Source of the DNA: Clostridia bacterium
GTDB lineage: Bacteria; Bacillota; Clostridia; Peptostreptococcales; Anaerovoracaceae
Length of the DNA stretch: 22,524 nucleotides
Reading direction: 5' to 3'
Assembly: GCA_902363595.1 (NCBI GenBank)
Contig: CABJAP010000028.1
Span: 1,162 to 23,685 of the forward strand
The translations under genes and the position numbers were made by a program. Below are positions 16,317 to 21,963 of this stretch, one piece after another; positions within the stretch are counted from its first letter, which is position 1; each line of letters begins with the position of its first letter. The notes beneath the pieces are model-generated. The model made no database searches and was not told where the DNA came from. It saw nothing but the letters and a program-made list of their open reading frames with translations.

Positions 16317-18229
16317 TACTGCCCCCTTCTGCGCCATACCTCTTCCATCGCGTACCGGATCGCATCAATATGATGGTTATCGCGGTCAGGATACCCTGAT
16401 ATGACTTGATCATCTTTATCTCGGTCATACTCGTAATTTAAAAACTCTTCGGCTGTATGTGGCGTCCGTCTATTGTCGATCACGATCTCACTTAATGATT
16501 GCAGCCATTTCATCGAGTAATCGACGCTTCCAGGGCCTTTTATCGCATTGCGGGCAAATATACCAAAGTCTTTATAATCGGCCGTGGATTTCTCTTCTGC
16601 GCTGTCACAAACCACTTTGTCATTCGGCTTTAGACCATGCTCTTCTTTCAGGATTCTTGCCGTTTCCTCATTCTTTGTACGGCGCTTTTCGTCCTCGTCA
16701 ATAACGTACAATCTATGTTCTGCCGCGTAATAATAAACCGCATTATAGGCCCACGGGTCAGGATACCAGCCCCAGTCGACACCACGGTAAATGCGATCCA
16801 TGCGTGCGATCTCTTGGTTGGTAATCTCGCGGATGGTCACATTATCAAATACCATTCCGCCTGTACCGTTTGCGACACCCATGTATTCGTTTTCGTAGGC
16901 GGCTGGGTTGACCAGCTTCAAAAACTCCGCCTCGTCAATAAACGGTTTCCCTAGCCATGCAGGGGGCACATCCAGATAGTTACTTTCCGTAACCAATCGG
17001 TTTTCCTTTGGTATTTTGACGTATTTATTCGCCCAGTTACTTGCCGTTTTCGGCGGGTTGAAGGACTTAAAGATATATGCTTTATCCCCGCCACGAATAA
17101 CAGACTGCTCAATTTTCCTGACCGCTTCCGGCCCAACAAACTGGTCAAGCTCCTCCAGCCAGAGGACTCCAATATATCCAAACGGCACCTTGATCGACTT
17201 AAACTTACCCGGATCATCCGCACCCCTGAAATAGATTTTCTGACCCGTGCCCTTCCGGGTGATCTCCAGCGGGCTGATTCCGCATTTAAACTCATCGCTT
17301 AGCCCTAATGCCTCTATCGCCCATACCATCTGTTGATATACGGAGGTCCGCAGCGTATCCGCGACTTGTCTACCTACTACGGCGTGCAGTTCCGGGTTCT
17401 TCATAATCAGGTCTATAACGGCAAGGCTCACAAAGGACGATTTTGTGGATCCTCTGCCGCCCGGAAATACATATTCCAGATACTCGTTATTTTCAATAGA
17501 AAAAACCACCGGTGCGAACTTCGGAATAATCATTGTGGCTGGGATGCCGGTGTAAACTTTTTCCTCTGTTCCCTGTGGCTTTAGCTTTTCCGCCTCCGCC
17601 TTGAGTTTCTCAATTCTTATTTTTTGCTCTTCTGTGGCCTGTTCCCAGTTTTTATGCAGCAAATCCTCATACCGGTTAATCATGCCCTCAAGTGTCTTTT
17701 GAGCCCGGCTCTGTGCCTGGAGAAAATTGCTTTGCTTGTCCCAAGCCTGCTGGATATCGTAGGCAACGGAACACTCACCAGTAGCGGCAACCTCTTTAGT
17801 CATGTCATCCCGGTCTTTAACATACATGATTTTTTGAGCCCGGATAATGGCAGCATACGCAATCTGTATCTGGTCCCAGAGGATATCAAGCGGATTCTCC
17901 GGCATTTCCTCAATAATCGAAACGGTCTCCTCCGGAAGATGCTTCCGAAAGAAACCGAATTTTTCTGCGTTGTTATTTTTGGGTGGGGCCGCGCCGCCAG
18001 GATTGCCAACGGCATTTTTATTGCCTTTCGGCGCTCCCTTTCGTTTAGTAACATTACTTTTCGTTTTATTGGTAACGTTACTATTCCAATCATCCTGATT
18101 TTTCCACTTGCGGATCTGTGATTCAGAAACTTCCAGTTCCGCGGCGATATCTTTTAATTTTTTAGTTTTGCCGGAATCGAGCCAAAGCTGATAAGCCAAG
18201 TCTCGCTTTGGGCTCCTTTGTCTTGGCAA
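16316..18229 (-). CDS. Fused terminase: small-subunit (TerS) N-terminus joined to large-subunit (TerL) ATPase-nuclease
   Basis: One frame of 637 codons. Residues 1-~220 match the PBSX/YqaS-type small terminase: RSPKRDLAYQLWLDSGKT, an HTH at ~24-44 (KDIAAELEVSESQIRKWK), the GAPKGNKNAVGNPGG linker, then NPLDILWDQIQIAYAAIIRA. Residues ~233-637 are SPP1-type TerL: Walker A GGRGSTKSS (257-265), Walker B VLWLEE (Glu359/Glu360), coupling motif FKSFNPP (387-393), and nuclease acids Asp485 (VDWGW), Asp542 (VCDSAEE) and Asp617/Asp622 (DNHHIDAIRYA). In relatives these are usually two genes. The join is smooth, and the possible internal ATG at 17533 lacks a ribosome site. A TGA three codons upstream forces the TTG start, which follows GAGGTGAGG. 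Confidence 0.93.
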   Translation of the reverse strand: MPRQRSPKRDLAYQLWLDSGKTKKLKDIAAELEVSESQIRKWKNQDDWNSNVTNKTKSNVTKRKGAPKGNKNAVGNPGGAAPPKNNNAEKFGFFRKHLPEETVSIIEEMPENPLDILWDQIQIAYAAIIRAQKIMYVKDRDDMTKEVAATGECSVAYDIQQAWDKQSNFLQAQSRAQKTLEGMINRYEDLLHKNWEQATEEQKIRIEKLKAEAEKLKPQGTEEKVYTGIPATMIIPKFAPVVFSIENNEYLEYVFPGGRGSTKSSFVSLAVIDLIMKNPELHAVVGRQVADTLRTSVYQQMVWAIEALGLSDEFKCGISPLEITRKGTGQKIYFRGADDPGKFKSIKVPFGYIGVLWLEELDQFVGPEAVRKIEQSVIRGGDKAYIFKSFNPPKTASNWANKYVKIPKENRLVTESNYLDVPPAWLGKPFIDEAEFLKLVNPAAYENEYMGVANGTGGMVFDNVTIREITNQEIARMDRIYRGVDWGWYPDPWAYNAVYYYAAEHRLYVIDEDEKRRTKNEETARILKEEHGLKPNDKVVCDSAEEKSTADYKDFGIFARNAIKGPGSVDYSMKWLQSLSEIVIDNRRTPHTAEEFLNYEYDRDKDDQVISGYPDRDNHHIDAIRYAMEEVWRRRGQ

Positions 18230-18237
18230 ACCGCCTC

Positions 18238-18318
18238 ACCTCTTTCGTTGTGTTTGTTTTGCTCTTTGCAGGCTACCGCTGTCGTGCCTGATCCCATAAA
18301 TAAATCCATTAATGCTAA
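18238..18318 (-). pseudogene. Remnant of an N6/N4 DNA methyltransferase C-terminal region
   Basis: The minus strand encodes ALMDLFMGSGTTAVACKEQN. DLFMGSGTTAVAC is motif I (SAM-binding FxGxG) of beta-class site-specific DNA methyltransferases, which normally continues with a phenylalanine-isoleucine-glycine segment. Here similarity stops after about 20 residues on both sides, and no catalytic DPPY motif is present. The same frame then runs out of phase into terminase. Methyltransferase genes often stand just before the terminase small subunit in related phages, so this looks like a deletion or replacement scar. The match is short, so chance remains possible. Confidence 0.6.
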
Positions 18319-18338
18319 TATATTAGTACGTAATACTA
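18315..18338. promoter_or_regulatory. Candidate operator: overlapping AT-rich palindromes in the XRE/terminase divergent region
   Basis: CTAATATATTAG (18315-18326) is a perfect 12-base palindrome, and TAGTA-CGTAA-TACTA (18324-18338) is a second inverted repeat that overlaps it. They lie between the XRE start at 18400 and terminase start at 18229. Nearby, TTTGTC, TGTCG and TTTTGTCG recur (18343-18364). These are plausible repressor sites. I could not place a consensus promoter with confidence. Confidence 0.4.
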
Positions 18339-18399
18339 CTACTTTGTCCTGTCGTATTTTGTCGAATCCCCTTACCATGATATTGAAAGGAGGAACAAT

Positions 18400-18762
18400 A
18401 TGACTTTACAAAGCAATTTTTCAAACAGCGTGAAGATCGCTTATAAAAACAGCGGCAAGACGCTATCTGAGTTTTCAAATGAAATCGGCGTCTCACGCGC
18501 TACCCTGCAGGGCATCCTCAAGGGGAGCAACAATTCTCGAACGGATACCATCGAAGTGGTTGCTGATGGACTTAATACCAATCCCCTAGCGCTACTATCT
18601 ACTCCCTGCGGAGAATATGAGTTCGCATTTATTCAATCTTTATTACACCTAAGCGATGCAGCTTCTGCACTTCCTGACGATGAGAAGGAAGTGCTCGCTG
18701 CCCACTGTCATGCTATAATTAGCATCTTGTTCGGTGCAAAAAGTAAGAGCCCTCAGAAATGA
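18400..18762 (+). CDS. XRE-family transcriptional regulator (HTH, Cro/CI type)
   Basis: The only clear plus-strand gene. Its 120 residues include an N-terminal helix-turn-helix at ~11-60 (GKTLSEFSNEIGVSRATLQG, then TIEVVADGLNTNPLALL), as in lambda-repressor-like proteins. The C-terminal half is short and helical, with no peptidase dyad of a LexA-like repressor. AAAGGAGG lies 6 bases before the ATG. It is divergent from terminase and convergent with the HicA-HicB-SecB-like operon. It may autoregulate and could act on the facing terminase promoter region or the TA module. Both roles are inference; it may also be the repressor of an inserted cargo unit. Confidence 0.85.
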   Translation: MTLQSNFSNSVKIAYKNSGKTLSEFSNEIGVSRATLQGILKGSNNSRTDTIEVVADGLNTNPLALLSTPCGEYEFAFIQSLLHLSDAASALPDDEKEVLAAHCHAIISILFGAKSKSPQK

Positions 18763-18772
18763 AGGCTCCCTC

Positions 18773-18814
18773 AGCGCTGTATAAGCAGGGTGGGAACTCT
18801 CTTTGTACAGCGCT
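18773..18814 (+). terminator. Inverted repeat after the XRE gene, possible terminator
   Basis: AGCGCTGTA (18773-18781) and TACAGCGCT (18806-18814) are perfect 9-base arms with a 24-base loop, starting 11 bases after the XRE stop. The following TGTTTCC is only weakly U-rich, so this may be a weak terminator or an mRNA-stabilising stem. Confidence 0.5.
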
Positions 18815-18869
18815 TGTTTCCATTGTATCCCAACTAATCCATAACAGATAGTGGTAATGTTTGGTAAGT

Positions 18870-18897
18870 AAAAGAGACAGGCACGGGGCTTGTCTCT
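18870..18897 (-). terminator. Rho-independent terminator of the hicA-hicB-secB-like operon
   Basis: On the minus strand AGAGACAAGC, a 5-base loop, then GCCTGTCTCT form a ten-pair stem with one G-U, followed by TTTT. It begins 14 bases after the SecB-like stop and closes that operon before the convergent XRE gene. Confidence 0.8.
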
Positions 18898-18910
18898 GTG
18901 TGTTGGTTGG

Positions 18911-19279
18911 TTATTCCTTTTCTTGTATAAGTGGAAGGCTTGGTAATGGAAGTGCCGGAACACCTGATAATGCAGTTACCGCAGATACATACGCTTGTAA
19001 TTGCGGATACAATATGTTATATGTTTCCTTCGTCACATCATCAGGCGTATAGTCTTCTTCCTTAACATCAAACATTCCGTGCATTTCTACAGATATAAAA
19101 AATTTATCATCTTCATCCTTGTCTCCTATAGTTAAAGATAATTTTCCCAAACATTTTTTATCTTTGTCATTATAATTCGCATCATAATTTATTGTGGTTT
19201 CTAAATTTACAGTTGTGTTGTCTGGTATTCTATTTATATATTCTATATTTCGCACAATCGTTTTCGTTAAAAATATCAT
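18911..19279 (-). CDS. SecB-family chaperone-like protein, third gene of a toxin-antitoxin-chaperone type operon
   Basis: A 122-residue protein. Alternating beta strands (VNLETTINYDANYN, KCLGKLSLTIGDK, FFISVEMHGMFDV) are followed by a helix and the signature NILYPQLQAYVSAVTALSG and VPALPLPSLPL. This resembles the SecB fold, where an F-P/Y-P segment begins the long helix and a Pro-rich strand-like end follows; E. coli SecB has the same order. At 122 residues it is shorter than typical SecB (about 150-160) and lacks the usual C-terminal SecA-binding tail. The ATG lies 20 bases after the hicB stop. SecB-like proteins next to TA pairs stabilise the antitoxin in TAC systems; that role here is inferred. 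Confidence 0.72.
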   Translation of the reverse strand: MIFLTKTIVRNIEYINRIPDNTTVNLETTINYDANYNDKDKKCLGKLSLTIGDKDEDDKFFISVEMHGMFDVKEEDYTPDDVTKETYNILYPQLQAYVSAVTALSGVPALPLPSLPLIQEKE

Positions 19280-19298
19280 TCTTTATAAACCCTTTCAT

Positions 19299-19796
19299 TT
19301 AAAGAACCATGCTTAAATTGCCCGTATTTGTATATATGTTTTTCTGTTCTAGTGAGTATTGAAATTGTCCGTGATTGGATGCTCTTGTAATTTGACTCCC
19401 TATCATCTCTTTAAAATCGCTTAATATTCCCTCAATCGCCATCGCTGTTGTTTTTGAAACATTGGCTGTGATCACAGAATTAATCACGTACTGGTTTAGG
19501 CTTATCCCCTCTCGCTCTGCATTCTCCGCAGCTTCTTTATGCACCTTAGGTGACATACGTGTCATAAATTTCCCGCTATATTCTGTTGCTTCTTCTATGG
19601 AAGGTTCTGGAATACATACTCCATATTCTACGGCAGCATCCAGCCATTCTTCCTCATTAAATTTTAGTTCTTGGATTGCTTCGTCTGGTGTTTCTCCCTG
19701 TCCTACGCATCCCTTTAAATCTTTGCTTTCTGCAATCCAAAATACGTGTTCTTCTACTTTCGTTTTATAAACGTTAAACCCGTATTTCATTTTCAT
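19299..19796 (-). CDS. hicB: HicB-family antitoxin with extended C-terminus
   Basis: A 165-residue antitoxin partner of HicA. Residues ~3-60 are the partly degraded RNase H-like HicB domain (FWIAESKDLKGCVGQGETPDEAIQEL). Residues ~75-110 are a ribbon-helix-helix DNA-binding domain (KFMTRMSPKVHKEAA, then GISLNQYVINSVI). A further ~55 residues continue past that point and end YSLEQKNIYTNTGNLSMVL. Most HicB proteins of this layout stop soon after the RHH, so the tail is unusual. The start overlaps the hicA stop (ATGA). Either ATG 19796 or ATG 19790 is possible, the second being better spaced from AAAGGAGG. HicB would neutralise HicA and repress the operon. Confidence 0.85.
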   Translation of the reverse strand: MKMKYGFNVYKTKVEEHVFWIAESKDLKGCVGQGETPDEAIQELKFNEEEWLDAAVEYGVCIPEPSIEEATEYSGKFMTRMSPKVHKEAAENAEREGISLNQYVINSVITANVSKTTAMAIEGILSDFKEMIGSQITRASNHGQFQYSLEQKNIYTNTGNLSMVL

Positions 19797-20047
19797 TCTC
19801 CTCCTTTAATCATATCAAACAACCCTTTTAGCTGCTTAATATATGCTTCCTCAACAGTGCTTCCATGAACTGGTATCGGTATAACTGTACCGCTCTCAAG
19901 GTGTACAACCCTATACGAGTGTCTCCCTCCCTTATTGTTTACAATGCACCCAAAATGCTTCGCAACTCTTTCCATTTCAGCAAATGTAATATCATTCGGT
20001 ATGGGCTTCTTATAAAATTTTTGTATTGCTTTTTCTATTTTACTCAA
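19793..20047 (-). CDS. hicA: HicA-family toxin (mRNA interferase)
   Basis: An 84-residue protein with the double-stranded-RNA-binding-like HicA fold: an N-terminal helix, FAEMERVAKHFGCIV, then NKGGRHSYRVVHL with His43 in the place of the catalytic histidine, and IPIPVHGS with His61, the conserved P-x-H of the family. HicA cleaves mRNA when not bound by HicB. The start is TTG at 20047, with AAGGAG 6 bases upstream and no nearby ATG. The first 20 residues (IEKAIQKFYKKPIPNDI) are a common HicA extension. It is the first gene of the operon with its own promoter. Confidence 0.88.
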   Translation of the reverse strand: MSKIEKAIQKFYKKPIPNDITFAEMERVAKHFGCIVNNKGGRHSYRVVHLESGTVIPIPVHGSTVEEAYIKQLKGLFDMIKGGE

Positions 20048-20074
20048 AGTGCACTCCTTACATAGTATGTGTGT

Positions 20075-20093
20075 TGATACTAAATATGATACT
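20075..20093. promoter_or_regulatory. Direct repeat overlapping the hicA -10, candidate antitoxin operator
   Basis: TGATACT occurs at 20075-20081 and 20087-20093, a 12-base period. A further AGTAT at 20064-20068 forms an inverted repeat with ATACT at 20077-20081. The repeats overlap the -10 box of the predicted hicA promoter, where an RHH antitoxin would block transcription. Confidence 0.5.
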
Positions 20094-20114
20094 ACTTTTT
20101 TGTATTTTTTTCAA
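20086..20114 (-). promoter_or_regulatory. SigA-type promoter of the hicA-hicB-secB-like operon
   Basis: On the minus strand TTGAAA (20109-20114) is separated by exactly 17 bases from TATCAT (20086-20091), about 40 bases before the hicA TTG. The spacer is A-rich. It matches the vegetative consensus well and would let the operon be expressed from a silent prophage. Confidence 0.75.
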
Positions 20115-20141
20115 TATGTATTTATGTTCTTTCTGCCAGAA

Positions 20142-20169
20142 CAAAAACTCCCCACACCGGAGGAGTCCT
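20142..20169 (-). terminator. Rho-independent terminator after the nuclease gene
   Basis: On the minus strand ACTCC, a 10-base loop, then GGAGT run straight into TTTTTG. It lies about 35 bases after the nuclease stop and upstream of the hicA promoter, insulating the TA operon from upstream transcription. Confidence 0.7.
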
Positions 20170-20201
20170 TGTTGGTTATCTATTAAGATTAAGTACGTTT
20201 G

Positions 20202-20819
20202 TTATGCTCCAAGCACTTTGGCGATGTCTATTGCTAAGCTTCCGCCGCTTATCTTTCGTAATTTCTGCTTTTCCTCTTTTAGTTTAAATATTGCATCAAC
20301 TAATTGCTGCGGATAAGCATTAATATATTTGGTTGGAATCCTCAGGACTTCCCATCCAGTGCCAAGTGTTTTTAAAATTTCCAAATCGCGTTTGCTATCT
20401 TTTTTTCTGCTGTAGGTGTGCATATATCCATCTACTTCCAAAACCACCTTTAGATCAGGAATAAAGAAGTCTACACGATGTCGGCCAATCTTATATTGGC
20501 ACTTAATATGTATCTCGTCAGCTATCAAAACTATGGCCGCAATAGTTTCTTCTGTGCTTGCCAAATTCTCGGGGTTTTTTTGCATATAGTCTCTAACGGC
20601 TTCAATCGCCGGTTCGTAAAATTTAAATTTTTGCAATCCATTGCGATGTTGCTCAATGCGCCGGACAGCCCTTTCTAGCATGAACTGATTTTTCAAGTTG
20701 AGATATTGGACCCGTCTCTCTTGCATTTCCTGCGCGTTCTTTTCCTTACATTCATCACAGTAATTTCTGGTATATTCATTATATTCTTTTAATGGTTTTC
20801 CACATCTGTCACATTTCAT
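20202..20819 (-). CDS. Zinc-ribbon plus PD-(D/E)XK nuclease (DUF559-like endonuclease fold)
   Basis: About 205 residues. The N-terminus is a zinc ribbon: CDRCGK and YCDECKE give four cysteines. A helical middle follows, then a Vsr/DUF559-like nuclease core: KIGRHRVDFFIPDLKVVLEVDGYMH. In the 207-codon numbering Asp119, Glu130 and Asp132 fit the active-site acids, with His136 in the GxxH position and a later helix SKRDLEILKTLGTG plus VLRIPTKYI. Two ATGs exist (20825, 20819). I prefer 20819, which stands 8 bases after AGGGAG. HNH or other endonucleases commonly occupy this place before terminase, so a packaging-related role is possible; an anti-competitor nuclease is also possible. It has its own promoter and terminator. 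Confidence 0.75.
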   Translation of the reverse strand: MKCDRCGKPLKEYNEYTRNYCDECKEKNAQEMQERRVQYLNLKNQFMLERAVRRIEQHRNGLQKFKFYEPAIEAVRDYMQKNPENLASTEETIAAIVLIADEIHIKCQYKIGRHRVDFFIPDLKVVLEVDGYMHTYSRKKDSKRDLEILKTLGTGWEVLRIPTKYINAYPQQLVDAIFKLKEEKQKLRKISGGSLAIDIAKVLGA

Positions 20820-20853
20820 GATCATATCTCCCTAGGGCTTTGCCCTATTATAA

Positions 20854-20862
20854 ATTATATCA
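20854..20862 (-). promoter_or_regulatory. Extended -10 promoter for the nuclease gene
   Basis: The minus strand reads TGATATAAT, an extended -10 (TGnTATAAT), with a second TATAAT seven bases on (20847-20852). No good -35 is spaced correctly. A small hairpin AGGGC-TTT-GCCCT (20834-20846, plus-strand sequence) lies between promoter and start and could affect translation. Confidence 0.55.
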
Positions 20863-20919
20863 CAGAAAAACCATGAATATGTTGCAATCAGTGCCCCCAA
20901 GTTGCATCTTTCAACTTTT

Positions 20920-21300
20920 TTAAATCCATAACATCTTTTCTGCAACCCTGCGCATGAACCTTGCTTTGTGTCTCCAGTATGTCGTTCTATCTGCCGCACT
21001 CGGATATGGAGTCTTGTACAGCAGGTTATTCCACACGCCGCTGCGATACTGTTCTGGGATTTCGAGTTTTGATTGCTCAACTGCTTGCAACTTCTTGAAT
21101 AGTTCAGCCCTCTTTAACCCTTCCCTCTCTGTCGGATTACCTATATTATTCCCTCTTGGCTGTCCATCTGGCGGCCCTGGGCTGTCCCAGATCGCATTAT
21201 CATATTCCAGCTTCATGCGTTCGTAGTCCCGCACCAGCCACATAACCTGATTGGCTAGATTGTCTGGTAGTCCGCAGCTCTTCGGTATGTAGTCCCTCAT
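20920..21300 (-). CDS. Candidate late transcription regulator (RinA/ArpU-like)
   Basis: A 126-residue basic protein. It has VMWLVRDYERMKLEYDNAIW near the start, then PPDGQPRGNNIGNPTEREGL and a C-terminal part with LEIPEQYRSGVWNNLLYKTP and DRTTYWRHKARFMRRVAEKM. This order, a DY-x-R-M helix, a P-x-G linker, then a sigma region 4-like HTH with a Y-P-x-A-x-x-x-T-Y-W/S stretch, is what I recall for small late regulators of Clostridia phages. It lies last in the early/middle cluster, as late activators do. It starts in an ATGA overlap with the upstream gene. Direct evidence of DNA binding is not in the sequence. Confidence 0.6.
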   Translation of the reverse strand: MRDYIPKSCGLPDNLANQVMWLVRDYERMKLEYDNAIWDSPGPPDGQPRGNNIGNPTEREGLKRAELFKKLQAVEQSKLEIPEQYRSGVWNNLLYKTPYPSAADRTTYWRHKARFMRRVAEKMLWI

Positions 21301-21506
21301 GCTTGATATCCCTGATTGTTTTTAAACTCGTTGATAATACTCTTTATGTGTTTAGTATATGCACTTGTATTTAATAAACTATTTTCTGCTTCGCATATGG
21401 CCTGATGAGCAGGTTTATAAAACCCACATTCCCGGCCCGCACACTTTTTATTAACTAAGCAAGTGCACTCCTCTAATTCTTTATTAAATGCAAAACAATT
21501 TTCCAT
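21297..21506 (-). CDS. Small Cys-rich phage protein
   Basis: A 69-residue protein with Cys at positions in ENCFAFNKELEECTCLVNK and CAGRECGFYKPA. The C-x-x-x-C-G-F-Y-K pattern suggests a metal-bound knot and recurs in small proteins of Lachnospiraceae phages. The C-terminal half is helical. The AGGAGG ribosome site is encoded by the final codons of the upstream gene. No function is known to me. Confidence 0.65.
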   Translation of the reverse strand: MENCFAFNKELEECTCLVNKKCAGRECGFYKPAHQAICEAENSLLNTSAYTKHIKSIINEFKNNQGYQA

Positions 21507-21511
21507 AATCT

Positions 21512-21694
21512 CTACCTCCTCACCCTTTTATCTACCGTATCCCGCTTGTAGCTACTCCAGCCAGTATCTTTAGCCCTCTCTGCCTTAATCCGCTCTCTGC
21601 GCTCATTTTGTGCCTGCTCATACTCTGCATAATACGGACAGCGGGAGTGGCAGCCTGGGGACCGCTCGGGGCAGGATTTGCAGGGGTTAATCAT
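21512..21694 (-). CDS. Small Cys/Arg-rich phage protein
   Basis: A 60-residue protein. CKSCPERSPGCHSRCPYYAE holds a CxxC-x6-C-x3-C cluster at the N-terminus. A Glu/Arg-rich helix follows (AQNERRERIKAERAKD), and it ends in a basic tail. This arrangement is frequent in small conserved phage proteins of Clostridia, probably a zinc-binding knuckle with a helix. It starts in an ATGA overlap. Role unknown. Confidence 0.68.
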   Translation of the reverse strand: MINPCKSCPERSPGCHSRCPYYAEYEQAQNERRERIKAERAKDTGWSSYKRDTVDKRVRR

Positions 21695-21963
21695 TTTGCC
21701 ACCTCGTATGTCCGCTCAAAAATATCCGGCTTACGGGGATAGAGTTCCCCAGCCACGCCCTTGATGATATAGTCCCCCGGCTGTGCTATGTGCCTCCCCT
21801 CAAGCGTCTGTATCACCATGTATGGCGTATTGTAACTGTCTGATATGATTGCTACTCTTCCGTCTTTGATCGCCTCTACAATCCATTCTGGGTCTTCTGT
21901 CTGATCGACTCCGCCTGTCCATCTAAAGGCTTCAATCACTACTGGCTTTTTTCTGTATTTCAT
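21691..21963 (-). CDS. Conserved phage protein (PGDYIIKG family)
   Basis: A 90-residue protein, starting MKYRKKPVVIEAFRW and ending GDYIIKGVAGELYPRKPDIF followed by ERTYEV. The Y-R-K-K-P-V-x-I-E-A opening and the P-G-D-Y-I-I-x-G-V-x-G-E-x-Y-P-C/R-x-P-x-I-F closing pattern are shared by a very widespread phage protein of unknown function. Translation is coupled to both neighbours by ATGA overlaps, with an AGGAGG upstream. Confidence 0.82.
   Translation of the reverse strand: MKYRKKPVVIEAFRWTGGVDQTEDPEWIVEAIKDGRVAIISDSYNTPYMVIQTLEGRHIAQPGDYIIKGVAGELYPRKPDIFERTYEVAK

Noticed and set aside
18154..18378. A 74-codon minus-strand frame upstream of and into terminase as a real gene
   Set aside because: Only the central ~20 residues resemble anything (methyltransferase motif I). 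The end is terminase coding in the wrong frame. Kept as a remnant, not a gene.
18301..18400. A SigA promoter for the XRE gene
   Set aside because: The region is AT-rich with several TAATAT-like boxes, but none has a matching -35 at proper spacing.
20832..21080. An 82-codon minus-strand frame between the nuclease and late regulator genes
   Set aside because: It overlaps the regulator gene in another frame and contains the nuclease promoter; composition looks random.
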